Below are positions 32,905-40,793 of a DNA stretch of 40,892 nucleotides, piece after piece (positions within the stretch are counted from its first letter, which is position 1; each line of letters opens with the position of its first letter). The notes beneath the pieces were generated by a model. It ran no database searches. It saw only the letters and a list, made by a program, of their open reading frames with translations, and was not told where the DNA came from. Source of the DNA: Actinomycetota bacterium (GTDB lineage: Bacteria > Actinomycetota > Acidimicrobiia > Spongiisociales > UBA5794); assembly GCA_013151445.1 (NCBI GenBank), contig JAADIG010000069.1:1-40892 (forward strand), read 5' to 3'. Made by a program: the position numbers and the translations under genes.

Positions 32905-32994
32905 CTACTTACGCTTGTGACGGTTCGCCTTCAGACGCTTCCGGTACTTGTGCTTACTCATCTTCTTGCGGCGCTTTTTGATCAGCGAACCCAT
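32905..32994 (-). CDS. Ribosomal protein bS22 (AURKAIP1/COX24-like mini-protein)
   Basis: 29 aa: begins MGSLIKKRRKKMSKHKYRK and ends RLKANRHKRK, more than half Lys/Arg. This is the pattern of actinobacterial bS22, a small-subunit ribosomal protein that binds 16S rRNA near the decoding region. A GAGGG site lies 6 nt before the ATG, and a strong hairpin follows the stop. Too short for most gene callers. I see no other gene in the flanking gaps 32719-32904 and 32995-33230. Confidence 0.9.
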   Translation of the reverse strand: MGSLIKKRRKKMSKHKYRKRLKANRHKRK

Positions 32995-33230
32995 TCATTA
33001 CCCTCTAAATCGGTAGAAAACTCACGGCGGGAGACCAGAAAACGGCCTCTGCCCCCTGTAGGTTCGCGAAACATCGTCCAATGTGCAAGCTGAGCGGGCC
33101 CCAGAACAATACGAGGGCGCAGTCATCGTCCCGCCACAATCAACCGAGCACTGCGTCGGTACGCCTGAAACCGACGTGGTCTGTGTGCTGTAGCGGGGTT
33201 TTCTCGTCCACTCCCACGTAGACTGTGGTC

Positions 33231-33959
33231 ATGAAAAAGCCGATCATCGGGATTAGTTCTCGCCCCAGACGCCTCACAACATCACAGGGCGAGTCCCGTG
33301 TTTACACCCTCCAACACACCTATCGGGATGCAGTCGTACGTGCAGGTGGCATCCCGCTGTCGCTGCCAGCGATCGACGTCGAGGACGTCGACGCCATGCT
33401 TGATGCCCTCGACGGCATGATCCTCTCCGGTGGCGGCGACATCAACCCAACTGCGTGGGGTGGAATCCGGACGGGTGAGGTCTACGGTGTCTCCGACGAA
33501 CGCGACACATTCGAGATCGCCCTCGCCCGGGAAGCACACAAACGCTCGATGCCGACACTCGCAATCTGCCGAGGCATGCAGGTCATCAACGTCGCGTTCG
33601 GCGGGACTCTGATAACCGACATTCCGGCAACCTTTGGCACCGAGCACATGATGAAGGGTGACGCGGTTCTCGACACCTTCCAGACAGTCCGGTTGGAGGA
33701 GGGATCCAGGGTGGCGGAGATCACCGGGACCACGGTCCTTGCCGTGAATTCGATCCATCACCAGGCGGTTGATACCCCGGGAGATGGTTTTCGCGTTGTT
33801 GGCCGATCCGACGACGGTGTCGTCGAAGCGATCGAGTTCGAGGACACCAGTTGGCCACTGACCGCAGTGCAATGGCATCCCGAGTATCTGGACCAGGTCG
33901 ACGACAAACACTCCCGCCTCCTCTTCGAAGCGCTCGTGACGGACGCCACACCGGTGTGA
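33231..33959 (+). CDS. Class I amidotransferase-like gamma-glutamyl hydrolase (peptidase C26, PuuD-like)
   Basis: 242 aa. Nucleophile Cys in LAICRGMQVINVA, oxyanion region ILSGGGDINP, and the catalytic His and Glu in VQWHPEYLD. In the family such proteins cleave gamma-glutamyl bonds, for example gamma-Glu-GABA in putrescine breakdown; no other Puu genes are here. TAGACT ends 6 nt before the ATG at 33231; a GTG two codons earlier touches the -10 box and is less likely. Confidence 0.9.
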   Translation: MKKPIIGISSRPRRLTTSQGESRVYTLQHTYRDAVVRAGGIPLSLPAIDVEDVDAMLDALDGMILSGGGDINPTAWGGIRTGEVYGVSDERDTFEIALAREAHKRSMPTLAICRGMQVINVAFGGTLITDIPATFGTEHMMKGDAVLDTFQTVRLEEGSRVAEITGTTVLAVNSIHHQAVDTPGDGFRVVGRSDDGVVEAIEFEDTSWPLTAVQWHPEYLDQVDDKHSRLLFEALVTDATPV

Positions 33960-34360
33960 ACATCCTGCTCGTCTGCGATGGGAACACGTGCAGATCAGTG
34001 ATGGCAGAGGCACTCGGCAAACAACGGTTCCCTGGCCACCGGTGGCGTAGCCGCGGCCTGGCGGTGGTTCCCGGTTCGCCAACCGTGCAACACACAGCCG
34101 TTGCTCTGGGAGACATGAACGAGCATGTCGAGAACCATGTCCCAACATTGGTGACCGCGACCGACGTGGAGTGGGCCGACGCTGTGTATGCCATGACGAC
34201 ACGCCACGTCGAAGAATTGGCGCAGCGGTTCAAGACGGCAGCCATTCGCCTGGACGAGCAAAGCGACGTTGCCGATCCGTTCGGTGACGACCCAGCCCGA
34301 TATCGTCGATCCCTTGACCATATCGAGCAGGCAATGCTGGAGCGGTTCACCGCGCCGTAG
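33956..34360 (+). CDS. Low-molecular-weight protein phosphatase, arginine-phosphatase-like (YwlE type)
   Basis: 134 aa from a GTG overlapping the previous stop (GTGTGA). The P-loop is LLVCDGNTCRS, a CX5R motif; the acid loop is VADPFGDD. A Thr sits where tyrosine phosphatases usually have Ile or Leu (GNTCR rather than GNICR); in YwlE this Thr gives arginine-phosphate selectivity. No McsB-type arginine kinase is in the window. Stop is 6 nt from the converging thrB. Confidence 0.87.
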   Translation: MNILLVCDGNTCRSVMAEALGKQRFPGHRWRSRGLAVVPGSPTVQHTAVALGDMNEHVENHVPTLVTATDVEWADAVYAMTTRHVEELAQRFKTAAIRLDEQSDVADPFGDDPARYRRSLDHIEQAMLERFTAP

Positions 34361-34366
34361 CGCGGG

Positions 34367-35209
34367 TTACCTCCATCCCGTTGTCGCAACACCAAGCTGA
34401 CGAATTTCTCCACCGTCCTGGAGTACGTGCTCCAGCTCCGCGGTCACCGCCGCCACCGTGGAGTCAGTGACGAAAGCCAGGGCCGTCGGCCCGGCACCGC
34501 TCCAGCCGGCATGCATTGCACCACTATCGAGAGCGGCTTTGATGAGTTCTCCGGTTAGCGGCGACAGGGACGCACGATATGTCTCGTGGAGTTCATCGCC
34601 GCGGGCCATCGCCAGAATCTCAGCATTGCCCGAACGGAGACCCTCGACAAGGAAGGCCACTCGGCCGACGTTTCGTGCTGCGGCACCGTGCGGCACGTGT
34701 GCGGGTAGTGCATTTCGGGCGGCTTGCGTCTTGAGATGAATATCGGGTATCGCGACGACTATGCGCACACTCGGATGCAGTGTGAGATGCGCAAGACTGT
34801 CGCCCGTCGCGGCAACAAGGCCGCCGAACACGGCGGCTCCTGCGTTGTCTCCATGACCCTCAAGCTCGTTGGCGATTACGAAAAGGTCCTCCCCGGTGGG
34901 CTCAAGACCACGGCTCCGCAGGACGGCCGCAGCCGTCGCCACGATCACCGCAGCACTCGACCCGAGACCGCGAGCGCGCGGAATCTCGTTGGTGATGGTG
35001 ATCCGGTGGGGTTCATCGGCGACAGCCTGTGCCGCGGACAACACGAGGTCGCCGGGTTCAAGTGCCGTAACGGCCCCGCCCTCTTCGAGCTCCCAGCTAT
35101 CGGACGGCACGGCGGTCACGACACAACGCAGTTCAAGCGCGAGTCCGAGGCAGTCGAAACCGGGTCCGAGATTCGCCGACGACGCTGGTGCGCTAGCTGT
35201 GCCTATCAC
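34367..35209 (-). CDS. thrB: Homoserine kinase ThrB
   Basis: 280 aa GHMP kinase making O-phosphohomoserine for threonine synthesis. SAPASSANLGPGFDCLGLAL and the ATP loop PRARGLGSSAAVIVATA are diagnostic; the C-terminal GAMHAGWSGAGPTALAF is the third GHMP motif. The GTG at 35209 overlaps the upstream CDF transporter stop by GTGA. Separated from asd and lysC, which lie 20 kb away. Confidence 0.94.
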   Translation of the reverse strand: MIGTASAPASSANLGPGFDCLGLALELRCVVTAVPSDSWELEEGGAVTALEPGDLVLSAAQAVADEPHRITITNEIPRARGLGSSAAVIVATAAAVLRSRGLEPTGEDLFVIANELEGHGDNAGAAVFGGLVAATGDSLAHLTLHPSVRIVVAIPDIHLKTQAARNALPAHVPHGAAARNVGRVAFLVEGLRSGNAEILAMARGDELHETYRASLSPLTGELIKAALDSGAMHAGWSGAGPTALAFVTDSTVAAVTAELEHVLQDGGEIRQLGVATTGWR

Positions 35210-36117
35210 TCTGTCGATTCCAACTCAACGAAGATCCGTGTCGCCGTGGGGACCAACTCGCGAATCCGTGCCTCAATGTCGTCGATGGCCCGCTCGGCAG
35301 CTTCGACGCTCAGCTCCCGATCGAGTTCTACATCCATATTGACGAGGATTTCGTTGGGAGACAGCTGCATGGTCAACACTCGGCTGACGTTCGAGACCGC
35401 CGGGACACCGAGGGTCGCAGCTCGAATCAGGGACCGTTCGCGTCTCGTGGCACTCTCGCCAATGAGGAGCCCCTTCATCTCGAAGGCCAAAACCCAGGCG
35501 ACTGAGGCAAGCAGCAGACCGATGAGAATCGAAGCAATACCATCCCACTGTACCCACCCTGTGACGTCGGCAAGGATGAGTCCCGTTGCGGCGATAAACA
35601 GGCCGAGGACCGCGGCGGAGTCTTCGAACAGGACAACGATCAACGAAGTGTCGGTCGATTCTCGAATGGTCGTCACGAGGGATCGTCCGGCCCGGGCCTT
35701 GTTGAAGTCCTTCAAGGCTGGCCGAAACGCCACCATGCTTTCGAAGATGGCAGCGACACCAAGGACTACGAGGGAGAACAAGATCCCGGCCTCGGACTCG
35801 TGCGGGTTGACGACCCGGCGATACCCCTCAATGAGCGCAAAGATCGCACCACCGACAAAGAGAAACACGGCAACCATGAAACTCCAGAAATACGCCTCCT
35901 TCCCGCGTCCGAAGGGGTGGCGGGCGTTGGGAGCTAGACGTGACGCAGCCTCGCCGCGCAGGAGGAAGAGCTGGTTCGTCGAGTCAGCGACCGAGTGGAA
36001 AGACTCGGCAAGCATCGCCGAACTGCCGGAGATCGCAAAGGCGATCGCCTTGATGATGGCAATGCCAACGTTTGCAGTGAGGGCGAGAAGAACAAGTTTC
36101 TTGGATCCGGTGGCCAT
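35206..36117 (-). CDS. Cation diffusion facilitator (ZnT9/SLC30-like)
   Basis: 303 aa. Six membrane helices with the metal site AESFHSVADSTNQ in helix II and DGIASILIG in helix V; ARHPFGRGKEAYFW is typical of the ZnT9-like branch. The C-terminal cytosolic domain (about 215-303) is the CDF metal-binding ferredoxin fold. It should export Zn2+ or a similar divalent ion against protons. Translationally coupled to thrB. Confidence 0.9.
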   Translation of the reverse strand: MATGSKKLVLLALTANVGIAIIKAIAFAISGSSAMLAESFHSVADSTNQLFLLRGEAASRLAPNARHPFGRGKEAYFWSFMVAVFLFVGGAIFALIEGYRRVVNPHESEAGILFSLVVLGVAAIFESMVAFRPALKDFNKARAGRSLVTTIRESTDTSLIVVLFEDSAAVLGLFIAATGLILADVTGWVQWDGIASILIGLLLASVAWVLAFEMKGLLIGESATRRERSLIRAATLGVPAVSNVSRVLTMQLSPNEILVNMDVELDRELSVEAAERAIDDIEARIRELVPTATRIFVELESTE

Positions 36118-36195
36118 GGCGCAAGGTTAGAAGGTTTTGTCGGTGGGTCCGCGCCGCTCCGTCCCGGAGGCAGCTTTGGCACTCCCGTGCCACCG

Positions 36196-37023
36196 CTACA
36201 CAACGACGTCGCGGCGATCAAAACCCCACAGACCCACCCCGACAAGCACGAGACCGACGACCAACAGGACCGCAAAGTCACCCATCGGGAAACCGTTGGC
36301 GAGGGGATCCGCCCGGCTGAACCAATGGAACGGTGTCAGCTTCTGCGTCCATTTCAGACCCTCGACAATGTTGGCGATACCGTTGAAGAAGAATGCCGCC
36401 GCCAGGTATCCGGCCGAGATGCCGTTGGTCATACCCCGCTTGCCCGTCACCCCACCGATGGCGAGAGCAAGTGAGCCGAACAGGAATCCAACGAGGGTTG
36501 CGCCGACGTTGGCGGCGAGAATCCCTTGTACCGAGAGGAGACCATCAAGAACCGGGTTGCCAACGAACAACACGATCGCGAGAAACGCGTTGATGCCAAT
36601 CAGTAGCACGGTCAGCGCTGCATGTTTCTGGAGCACAATCGAGCGACGCGAGATCGGCTGCATCAGCAACAGCTCCATCGTGCCCCGGTCTTCTTCCCCC
36701 GCAAGGGCTGCCGTACCCATCGAGATCGCAAACGCGCCAATCACCAGGATCCCGATTGATTCGTACATGCGAGCGTTGATGAGACCCACCGGTGAAAACA
36801 AGTCAGCGGCGCTCTCCACACCAAACATCGCCAGCATCGGTTGCATGTTCTTGAAGAGGTCCTCGAGGCCCTGAGTGTCCTTGAAGGAGGGGTACGAGAG
36901 AATCGTGACGATCAAGAGGAACGCAAGCCCGCCAATCCACCATGGCATCGAGCGGCGGCGCTCCCAGATCGTCTTACCGAAGATGCTACGCAACACCGGT
37001 ATCACCGTCGCTATCGTCGGCAT
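36196..37023 (-). CDS. ABC-2 type transporter permease
   Basis: 275 aa, about six membrane helices. It opens with the cytoplasmic KTIWERRRSMPWW stretch, and the EEDRGTMELLLMQPISRR segment is the classic ABC-2 motif. It pairs with the ATPase encoded immediately upstream. The ATG at 37023 overlaps that gene by 38 nt; GTG or TTG codons at 37005 to 36993 are possible starts. Substrate unknown. Confidence 0.86.
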   Translation of the reverse strand: MPTIATVIPVLRSIFGKTIWERRRSMPWWIGGLAFLLIVTILSYPSFKDTQGLEDLFKNMQPMLAMFGVESAADLFSPVGLINARMYESIGILVIGAFAISMGTAALAGEEDRGTMELLLMQPISRRSIVLQKHAALTVLLIGINAFLAIVLFVGNPVLDGLLSVQGILAANVGATLVGFLFGSLALAIGGVTGKRGMTNGISAGYLAAAFFFNGIANIVEGLKWTQKLTPFHWFSRADPLANGFPMGDFAVLLVVGLVLVGVGLWGFDRRDVVV

Positions 37024-37903
37024 AGAACTCCAGGAACACGTCTTCGAGGTTGCCGTTGCTGCTCGACACGTTGCGCACTCGATGTTGGGCGAGCGCCTTC
37101 ACCAACTCATCCATCGTGCCCACGACAACGAATCCCAGACTTCGTCCGTCCGGCAGAGGATGCACCTCGGCGACCGAGGACAACCCGGCAAACTGTTCGA
37201 CCGGCACAGCTTCCTCAAAGGTGACGTCAAGGCTGCGTCGCGCACGTGCCTTGAGATCCGCGACATGCTCAGTCGCGACCAGGCGACCCCGCCGGATGAT
37301 GGCGACTCGGTCCGCCACTCGTTCAACCTCGGGCAACACGTGCGAGCTCAAGAAGACGGTGCGTCCGGCCTCCTTCACCTCGTCGAGGAGTGCGTAGAAC
37401 TCTTGCTGCATAAGGGGGTCGAGTGCCGATGACGGTTCGTCGAGGATGACAAGTTCGGGAGTTGCCATGAACGCCTGCACAAGGCCTACCTTCTGCCGGT
37501 TACCACTGGAGTAGGAACGGAACGGGCGGTCCAGATCGAGGTCGAATCGTTCGGCGAGTTTGTGCATTTCCGAGAGGTCTTCAAGACCACGGATCGAAGC
37601 GAAGAATCCGAGCATCTGGCGCGCCGTCATACGATCGTACATGGCGAGTTCGCCGGGCAGGTATCCAATGCGTCGATGGATGGCGATCGAATCGACTCGA
37701 CTGTCGAGGCCGAACACAGTGACGGACCCGGAGGTCGGTCGTAACATGTCAACAAGCACCCGCAGCGTTGTCGATTTCCCGGCACCGTTGGGTCCGAGAA
37801 AACCGAAGATCTCTCCCTGATACACGGTGAGGTCCACATCCTCAACGCCACGCACCGTGCCGTAGAACTTCGTCAGGTTTTTGATCTCGATTACAGCTGG
37901 CAT
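36986..37903 (-). CDS. ABC transporter ATP-binding protein
   Basis: 305 aa. Walker A LGPNGAGKSTT, signature YSSGNRQKVGL (variant of LSGGQ), Walker B LVILDEPSSALDP, switch His in LSSHVLPEVE. The C-terminal extension (about 215-305) is the DrrA/CcmA type. Energises the permease at 36196. Start could be 37903 or the Met at 37915; neither has a clear Shine-Dalgarno. Confidence 0.92.
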   Translation of the reverse strand: MPAVIEIKNLTKFYGTVRGVEDVDLTVYQGEIFGFLGPNGAGKSTTLRVLVDMLRPTSGSVTVFGLDSRVDSIAIHRRIGYLPGELAMYDRMTARQMLGFFASIRGLEDLSEMHKLAERFDLDLDRPFRSYSSGNRQKVGLVQAFMATPELVILDEPSSALDPLMQQEFYALLDEVKEAGRTVFLSSHVLPEVERVADRVAIIRRGRLVATEHVADLKARARRSLDVTFEEAVPVEQFAGLSSVAEVHPLPDGRSLGFVVVGTMDELVKALAQHRVRNVSSSNGNLEDVFLEFYADDSDGDTGVA

Positions 37904-37954
37904 TCGGTGTGTCATGCTACTGATGTCAGGAAACCAACAACGACGTCGCAACAA

Positions 37955-38812
37955 CTAGGCCGGCGACTGTCGTACCCGATTGGCCAGACGAAACGACAAG
38001 CCCGCTGCCACAAGTGCCATGGTCACGGTGAACAGCATCACGACACCGGCGTTCGAAGCGAGAATGGTGGAGCCACCCGCAGCGAGTGCAGACCGTCCCC
38101 TTGCCGGGTCCAGCACCCACGCTCCGATGCGCAACATGACGACGAACGTCGCCCCCGACACGACGAGGCGTATGAACAATCGCCGGATCATCAGAACACG
38201 GTCGTCGGCTAGCGCGACCGCGGCGCCGCCGGAGATGAACAGCCCCACTACGGCGATCCCCAGCGCCTTGGTGAGGAGGACCGTTGAGCTGGAAACCGCC
38301 GACGCAACTCCGGCGGTGACTTCGGTCGCCAGAGTCAACACACCGACCCGATCGAGAATGCGCAGCACGTCTGTCCGGTCGACCGGAATGTCACGCACAT
38401 TCAACTCGTCGACGATTCGGACGATGAGCGGCTCAAACGCTGACACAACATCGACCTCGGTCACGGTACCCGGCTCCGCAAGCGATGCGAATACAAGCTG
38501 GTTCACCACGTCGTCGAGCGCGGCCGCAAACACCGGATCGTCGCGGACCCACTCGACCGCCAGTGCCGCCTCGGAACTCGTGAGACGAGTCACGGAGTCG
38601 AGTCCGGCACTCAACCAGTTCTCGATTCGACTCGACACCGTCTCGGCATTGACGACCTGACGCGTCGCCGTCGCGAGAGTGGTGGTGTCGACCGACACGG
38701 CCCTCCCCCACATCGACCCGAGGAAAATCGTCGTAAAGATGCTGAATATCCATAGGGCGATCGAGAGTCCGAGGAACCTCGGTTGGACCCGTGCAGTGTG
38801 TACCGATGTCAT
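37955..38812 (-). CDS. Integral membrane protein of unknown function
   Basis: 285 aa. One N-terminal helix (LGLSIALWIFSIFTTIFLGS), about 130 residues of extracytoplasmic sequence with repeating acidic helices, then three C-terminal helices (about 170-195, 215-235, 250-275). No family recognised with certainty. TAGCAT ends 9 nt before the ATG. The same strand continues into the ABC ATPase after 51 nt. Confidence 0.75.
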   Translation of the reverse strand: MTSVHTARVQPRFLGLSIALWIFSIFTTIFLGSMWGRAVSVDTTTLATATRQVVNAETVSSRIENWLSAGLDSVTRLTSSEAALAVEWVRDDPVFAAALDDVVNQLVFASLAEPGTVTEVDVVSAFEPLIVRIVDELNVRDIPVDRTDVLRILDRVGVLTLATEVTAGVASAVSSSTVLLTKALGIAVVGLFISGGAAVALADDRVLMIRRLFIRLVVSGATFVVMLRIGAWVLDPARGRSALAAGGSTILASNAGVVMLFTVTMALVAAGLSFRLANRVRQSPA

Positions 38813-38899
38813 AAGGGCACGATGCTACGTCACCGACCGCATTAGCCCAAGACCTTCCCGATTTATTGCGCACGTCATTCGTCCGCTACGGTCACCGGG

Positions 38900-39124
38900 A
38901 TGGATATTCTCGAAGTTCTCGGCCTCGACGACCTACTTGCCCAATTTGTACTGGCAATCGGTGCGGCAATGTGGCTGGGAAACGCGTTTGCGATCTACCA
39001 ACACAAGCAGGGACGAAGCCCCAAGGGTGTCGATACACCCTTCAACACCGTACGGGCATGGTGGCTGCTTTGGGTTGGCGTAGTGATCAGCCTGTGGGGC
39101 TTGATCAGCATGTTCGCCAAATAA
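38900..39124 (+). CDS. Small two-helix membrane protein, unknown function
   Basis: 74 aa with two hydrophobic segments (LLAQFVLAIGAAMWLGNAFA and WWLLWVGVVISLWGLISMF) joined by a Lys/Gly/Pro loop (YQHKQGRSPKGVDTPFNT). TACGGT ends 7 nt before the ATG. The gene ends 36 nt before tRNA-Gly. Real by start signal and composition, but the family is not known to me. Confidence 0.75.
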   Translation: MDILEVLGLDDLLAQFVLAIGAAMWLGNAFAIYQHKQGRSPKGVDTPFNTVRAWWLLWVGVVISLWGLISMFAK

Positions 39125-39160
39125 CGCGAGCCCGATGAGCGGAGTACACTTCCGGCAACC

Positions 39161-39234
39161 GCGGGTGTAGTTCAATGGCAGAACATCAGCTTCCCAAGCT
39201 GAATACGGGGGTTCGATTCCCCTCACCCGCTCCA
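39161..39234 (+). tRNA. tRNA-Gly (anticodon CCC)
   Basis: Full cloverleaf: acceptor GCGGGTG with CACCCGC, D-stem GTTC/GAAC, anticodon stem TCAGC/GCTGA with loop TTCCCAA (anticodon CCC, reading GGG), T-arm GGGGG, TTCGATT, CCCCT. CCA is encoded, unlike the tRNA-Pro in this window. TACACT at 39145-39150 is a likely -10 box. Confidence 0.97.
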
Positions 39235-39245
39235 GGGATACCCGG

Positions 39246-39560
39246 ATGGCAGCGCAGATGACTACGTTCAAACTATTCGCCGTGGCTGTTGCTCTCTTTC
39301 TCGGGTATTGGTTTGTGCAGATCGCGATTATTGGCGCAGCCCTTGAGTTCGAACCGGGTGGAGTCTTCTACGGGAACAAAACGAACGACCTGATCGGCTA
39401 CGGGATGTGGTTAGCAGCAGGCATCCTGTTGTCACCAACGATCGCGTTCTGGACCTTCCGTTCCCATCGCAAACCCATCGCCATTGCGGGCGCAATCGCC
39501 CTGGCGGTCGGCGTTATCGGGTACATCCTCTTTGTGACTCAGCTCCGCGATTTGGCCTAG
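39246..39560 (+). CDS. Three-helix membrane protein, unknown function
   Basis: 104 aa. Hydrophobic segments at about 7-30, 50-68 and 76-96. The ATG lies 12 nt after the CCA of tRNA-Gly, so tRNA and gene may share a transcript. An ATG four codons later is an alternative start. No clear Shine-Dalgarno. Family not recognised. A small TGCCC/GGGCA hairpin follows the stop. Confidence 0.7.
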   Translation: MAAQMTTFKLFAVAVALFLGYWFVQIAIIGAALEFEPGGVFYGNKTNDLIGYGMWLAAGILLSPTIAFWTFRSHRKPIAIAGAIALAVGVIGYILFVTQLRDLA

Positions 39561-39670
39561 TGCCCTTGCGGGCAGATGACGCAGGCCCATCCCGGAACAT
39601 CGTGGTGCGGGCGCCGGAGCAGGTCACCTGACGTTGTCTCTACGCCTATCCCGGGTCGATAGGAGAATCC

Positions 39671-39736
39671 TTGACAGGCTTACGGTGTATCTGGTAGTTT
39701 ACGGCGGTTGGCTTACGGCATATGCTTACGTCGTAA
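39671..39736 (+). promoter_or_regulatory. Promoter and TTACG operator cluster of the ABC exporter
   Basis: TTGACA (39671-39676) and TAGTTT (39695-39700) with an 18-bp spacer form a good sigma70-type promoter. TTACG recurs at 39680, 39699, 39713 and 39726, the last as part of the palindrome TTACGTCGTAA (39726-39736). The repeats look like binding sites for a TetR- or MarR-type repressor not in this window. Confidence 0.6.
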
Positions 39737-39800
39737 ATACCGGTTGCAGGAATCGATCGATGCCGCTCCGATCCCCGACCGAATCAGGAAGAGAAGGAAC

Positions 39801-40793
39801 ATGGATTCAACAACTGGACTCAAGGAAGGTCGGGATGTCACCGCGACGATGCCGGACGCCTTCCTCGAGGTCGAAGATCTCCACAAGGCGTATGGGTCGG
39901 TGGTCGCTCTCAACGGGGTCGACCTCAGCGTGCAACGAGGTCAGATCGTTGGCCTTCTGGGTCCGAACGGCGCCGGCAAGACCACCCTGGTATCGATTAT
40001 CTGCGGTCTCCGCAGGGCCGATCGAGGGAAGGTTACCGTCAACGGAATCGACGCCCTCAGCCATCCCCAGAGGGCCCGAGCATTCATCGGGCTTGCCCCC
40101 CAGGACATCGGCATCTACCCGAGCGTGACGGTGCTCAACAACCTCCAACTGTTCGCCGAACTCACGGGTCTGTCGGGTCGGGCAGTCGCCACCCAGATCG
40201 AACAGATCGCGACCGCTCTGCGCCTCGACGAGTTACTCGACCGGAAGGCGGGCGAACTCTCCGGCGGCCAGAAACGTCGACTCCACACGGCCATCGCCCT
40301 GCTCAACGAACCGCCGCTCGTGCTGCTCGACGAACCAACGACCGGTGCCGACGTCGAGACCCGGGCCGCGCTCCTCGAGGTCGTCACCGACCTTGCCCGA
40401 CGCGGATCTTCGGTCGTGTACTCGACCCACTACCTCCAGGAGATTGAGACGCTCGACGCAACGGTCGTCATTATTGAACATGGAAATGTGATCGCCTCTG
40501 GTGCGGTCCACGATCTGATCGCCGCAAGTGGTGGGAGCATCGTTGCGATTACCTTCGCCGGTCAGCCACCGTCACACCTCAATGGATATACCGCCTCCGT
40601 GGACGGGTCGGTGATGCGGGTGACCACCGACGACCCGGGACGTGCGACTGCCCAGATCCTTGAGCAGCTCGGTGCCGAGAGCAGCAGGGTCGAGGGCATC
40701 GAAATCATCAAACCAAGCCTCGAGACTGCCTATCTGGCAATCACCGGGCACCGATACACACAAGGGGAAGAACGCAATGTCGTTGCGTCGTAG
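39801..40793 (+). CDS. ABC exporter ATP-binding protein (drug/NodI type)
   Basis: 330 aa. Walker A LGPNGAGKTTL, signature LSGGQKRRL, Walker B LVLLDEPTTGAD, switch STHYLQE, and a C-terminal extension of about 90 residues. The ATG at 39801 is chosen for the GAGAAGGA just before it; a longer open frame runs through the promoter and is rejected. The next gene overlaps its end by 17 nt. Confidence 0.93.
   Translation: MDSTTGLKEGRDVTATMPDAFLEVEDLHKAYGSVVALNGVDLSVQRGQIVGLLGPNGAGKTTLVSIICGLRRADRGKVTVNGIDALSHPQRARAFIGLAPQDIGIYPSVTVLNNLQLFAELTGLSGRAVATQIEQIATALRLDELLDRKAGELSGGQKRRLHTAIALLNEPPLVLLDEPTTGADVETRAALLEVVTDLARRGSSVVYSTHYLQEIETLDATVVIIEHGNVIASGAVHDLIAASGGSIVAITFAGQPPSHLNGYTASVDGSVMRVTTDDPGRATAQILEQLGAESSRVEGIEIIKPSLETAYLAITGHRYTQGEERNVVAS

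Noticed and set aside
33282-34413. Long minus-strand ORFs opposite the C26 hydrolase and phosphatase genes
   Set aside because: Arg/Ser/His-rich shadow translations without motifs; both plus-strand genes have catalytic residues and start signals.
34724-36130. 468-residue plus-strand ORF opposite thrB and the CDF transporter
   Set aside because: Composition is typical of an antisense frame (Arg, Ser, Thr runs), with no domain or start signal.
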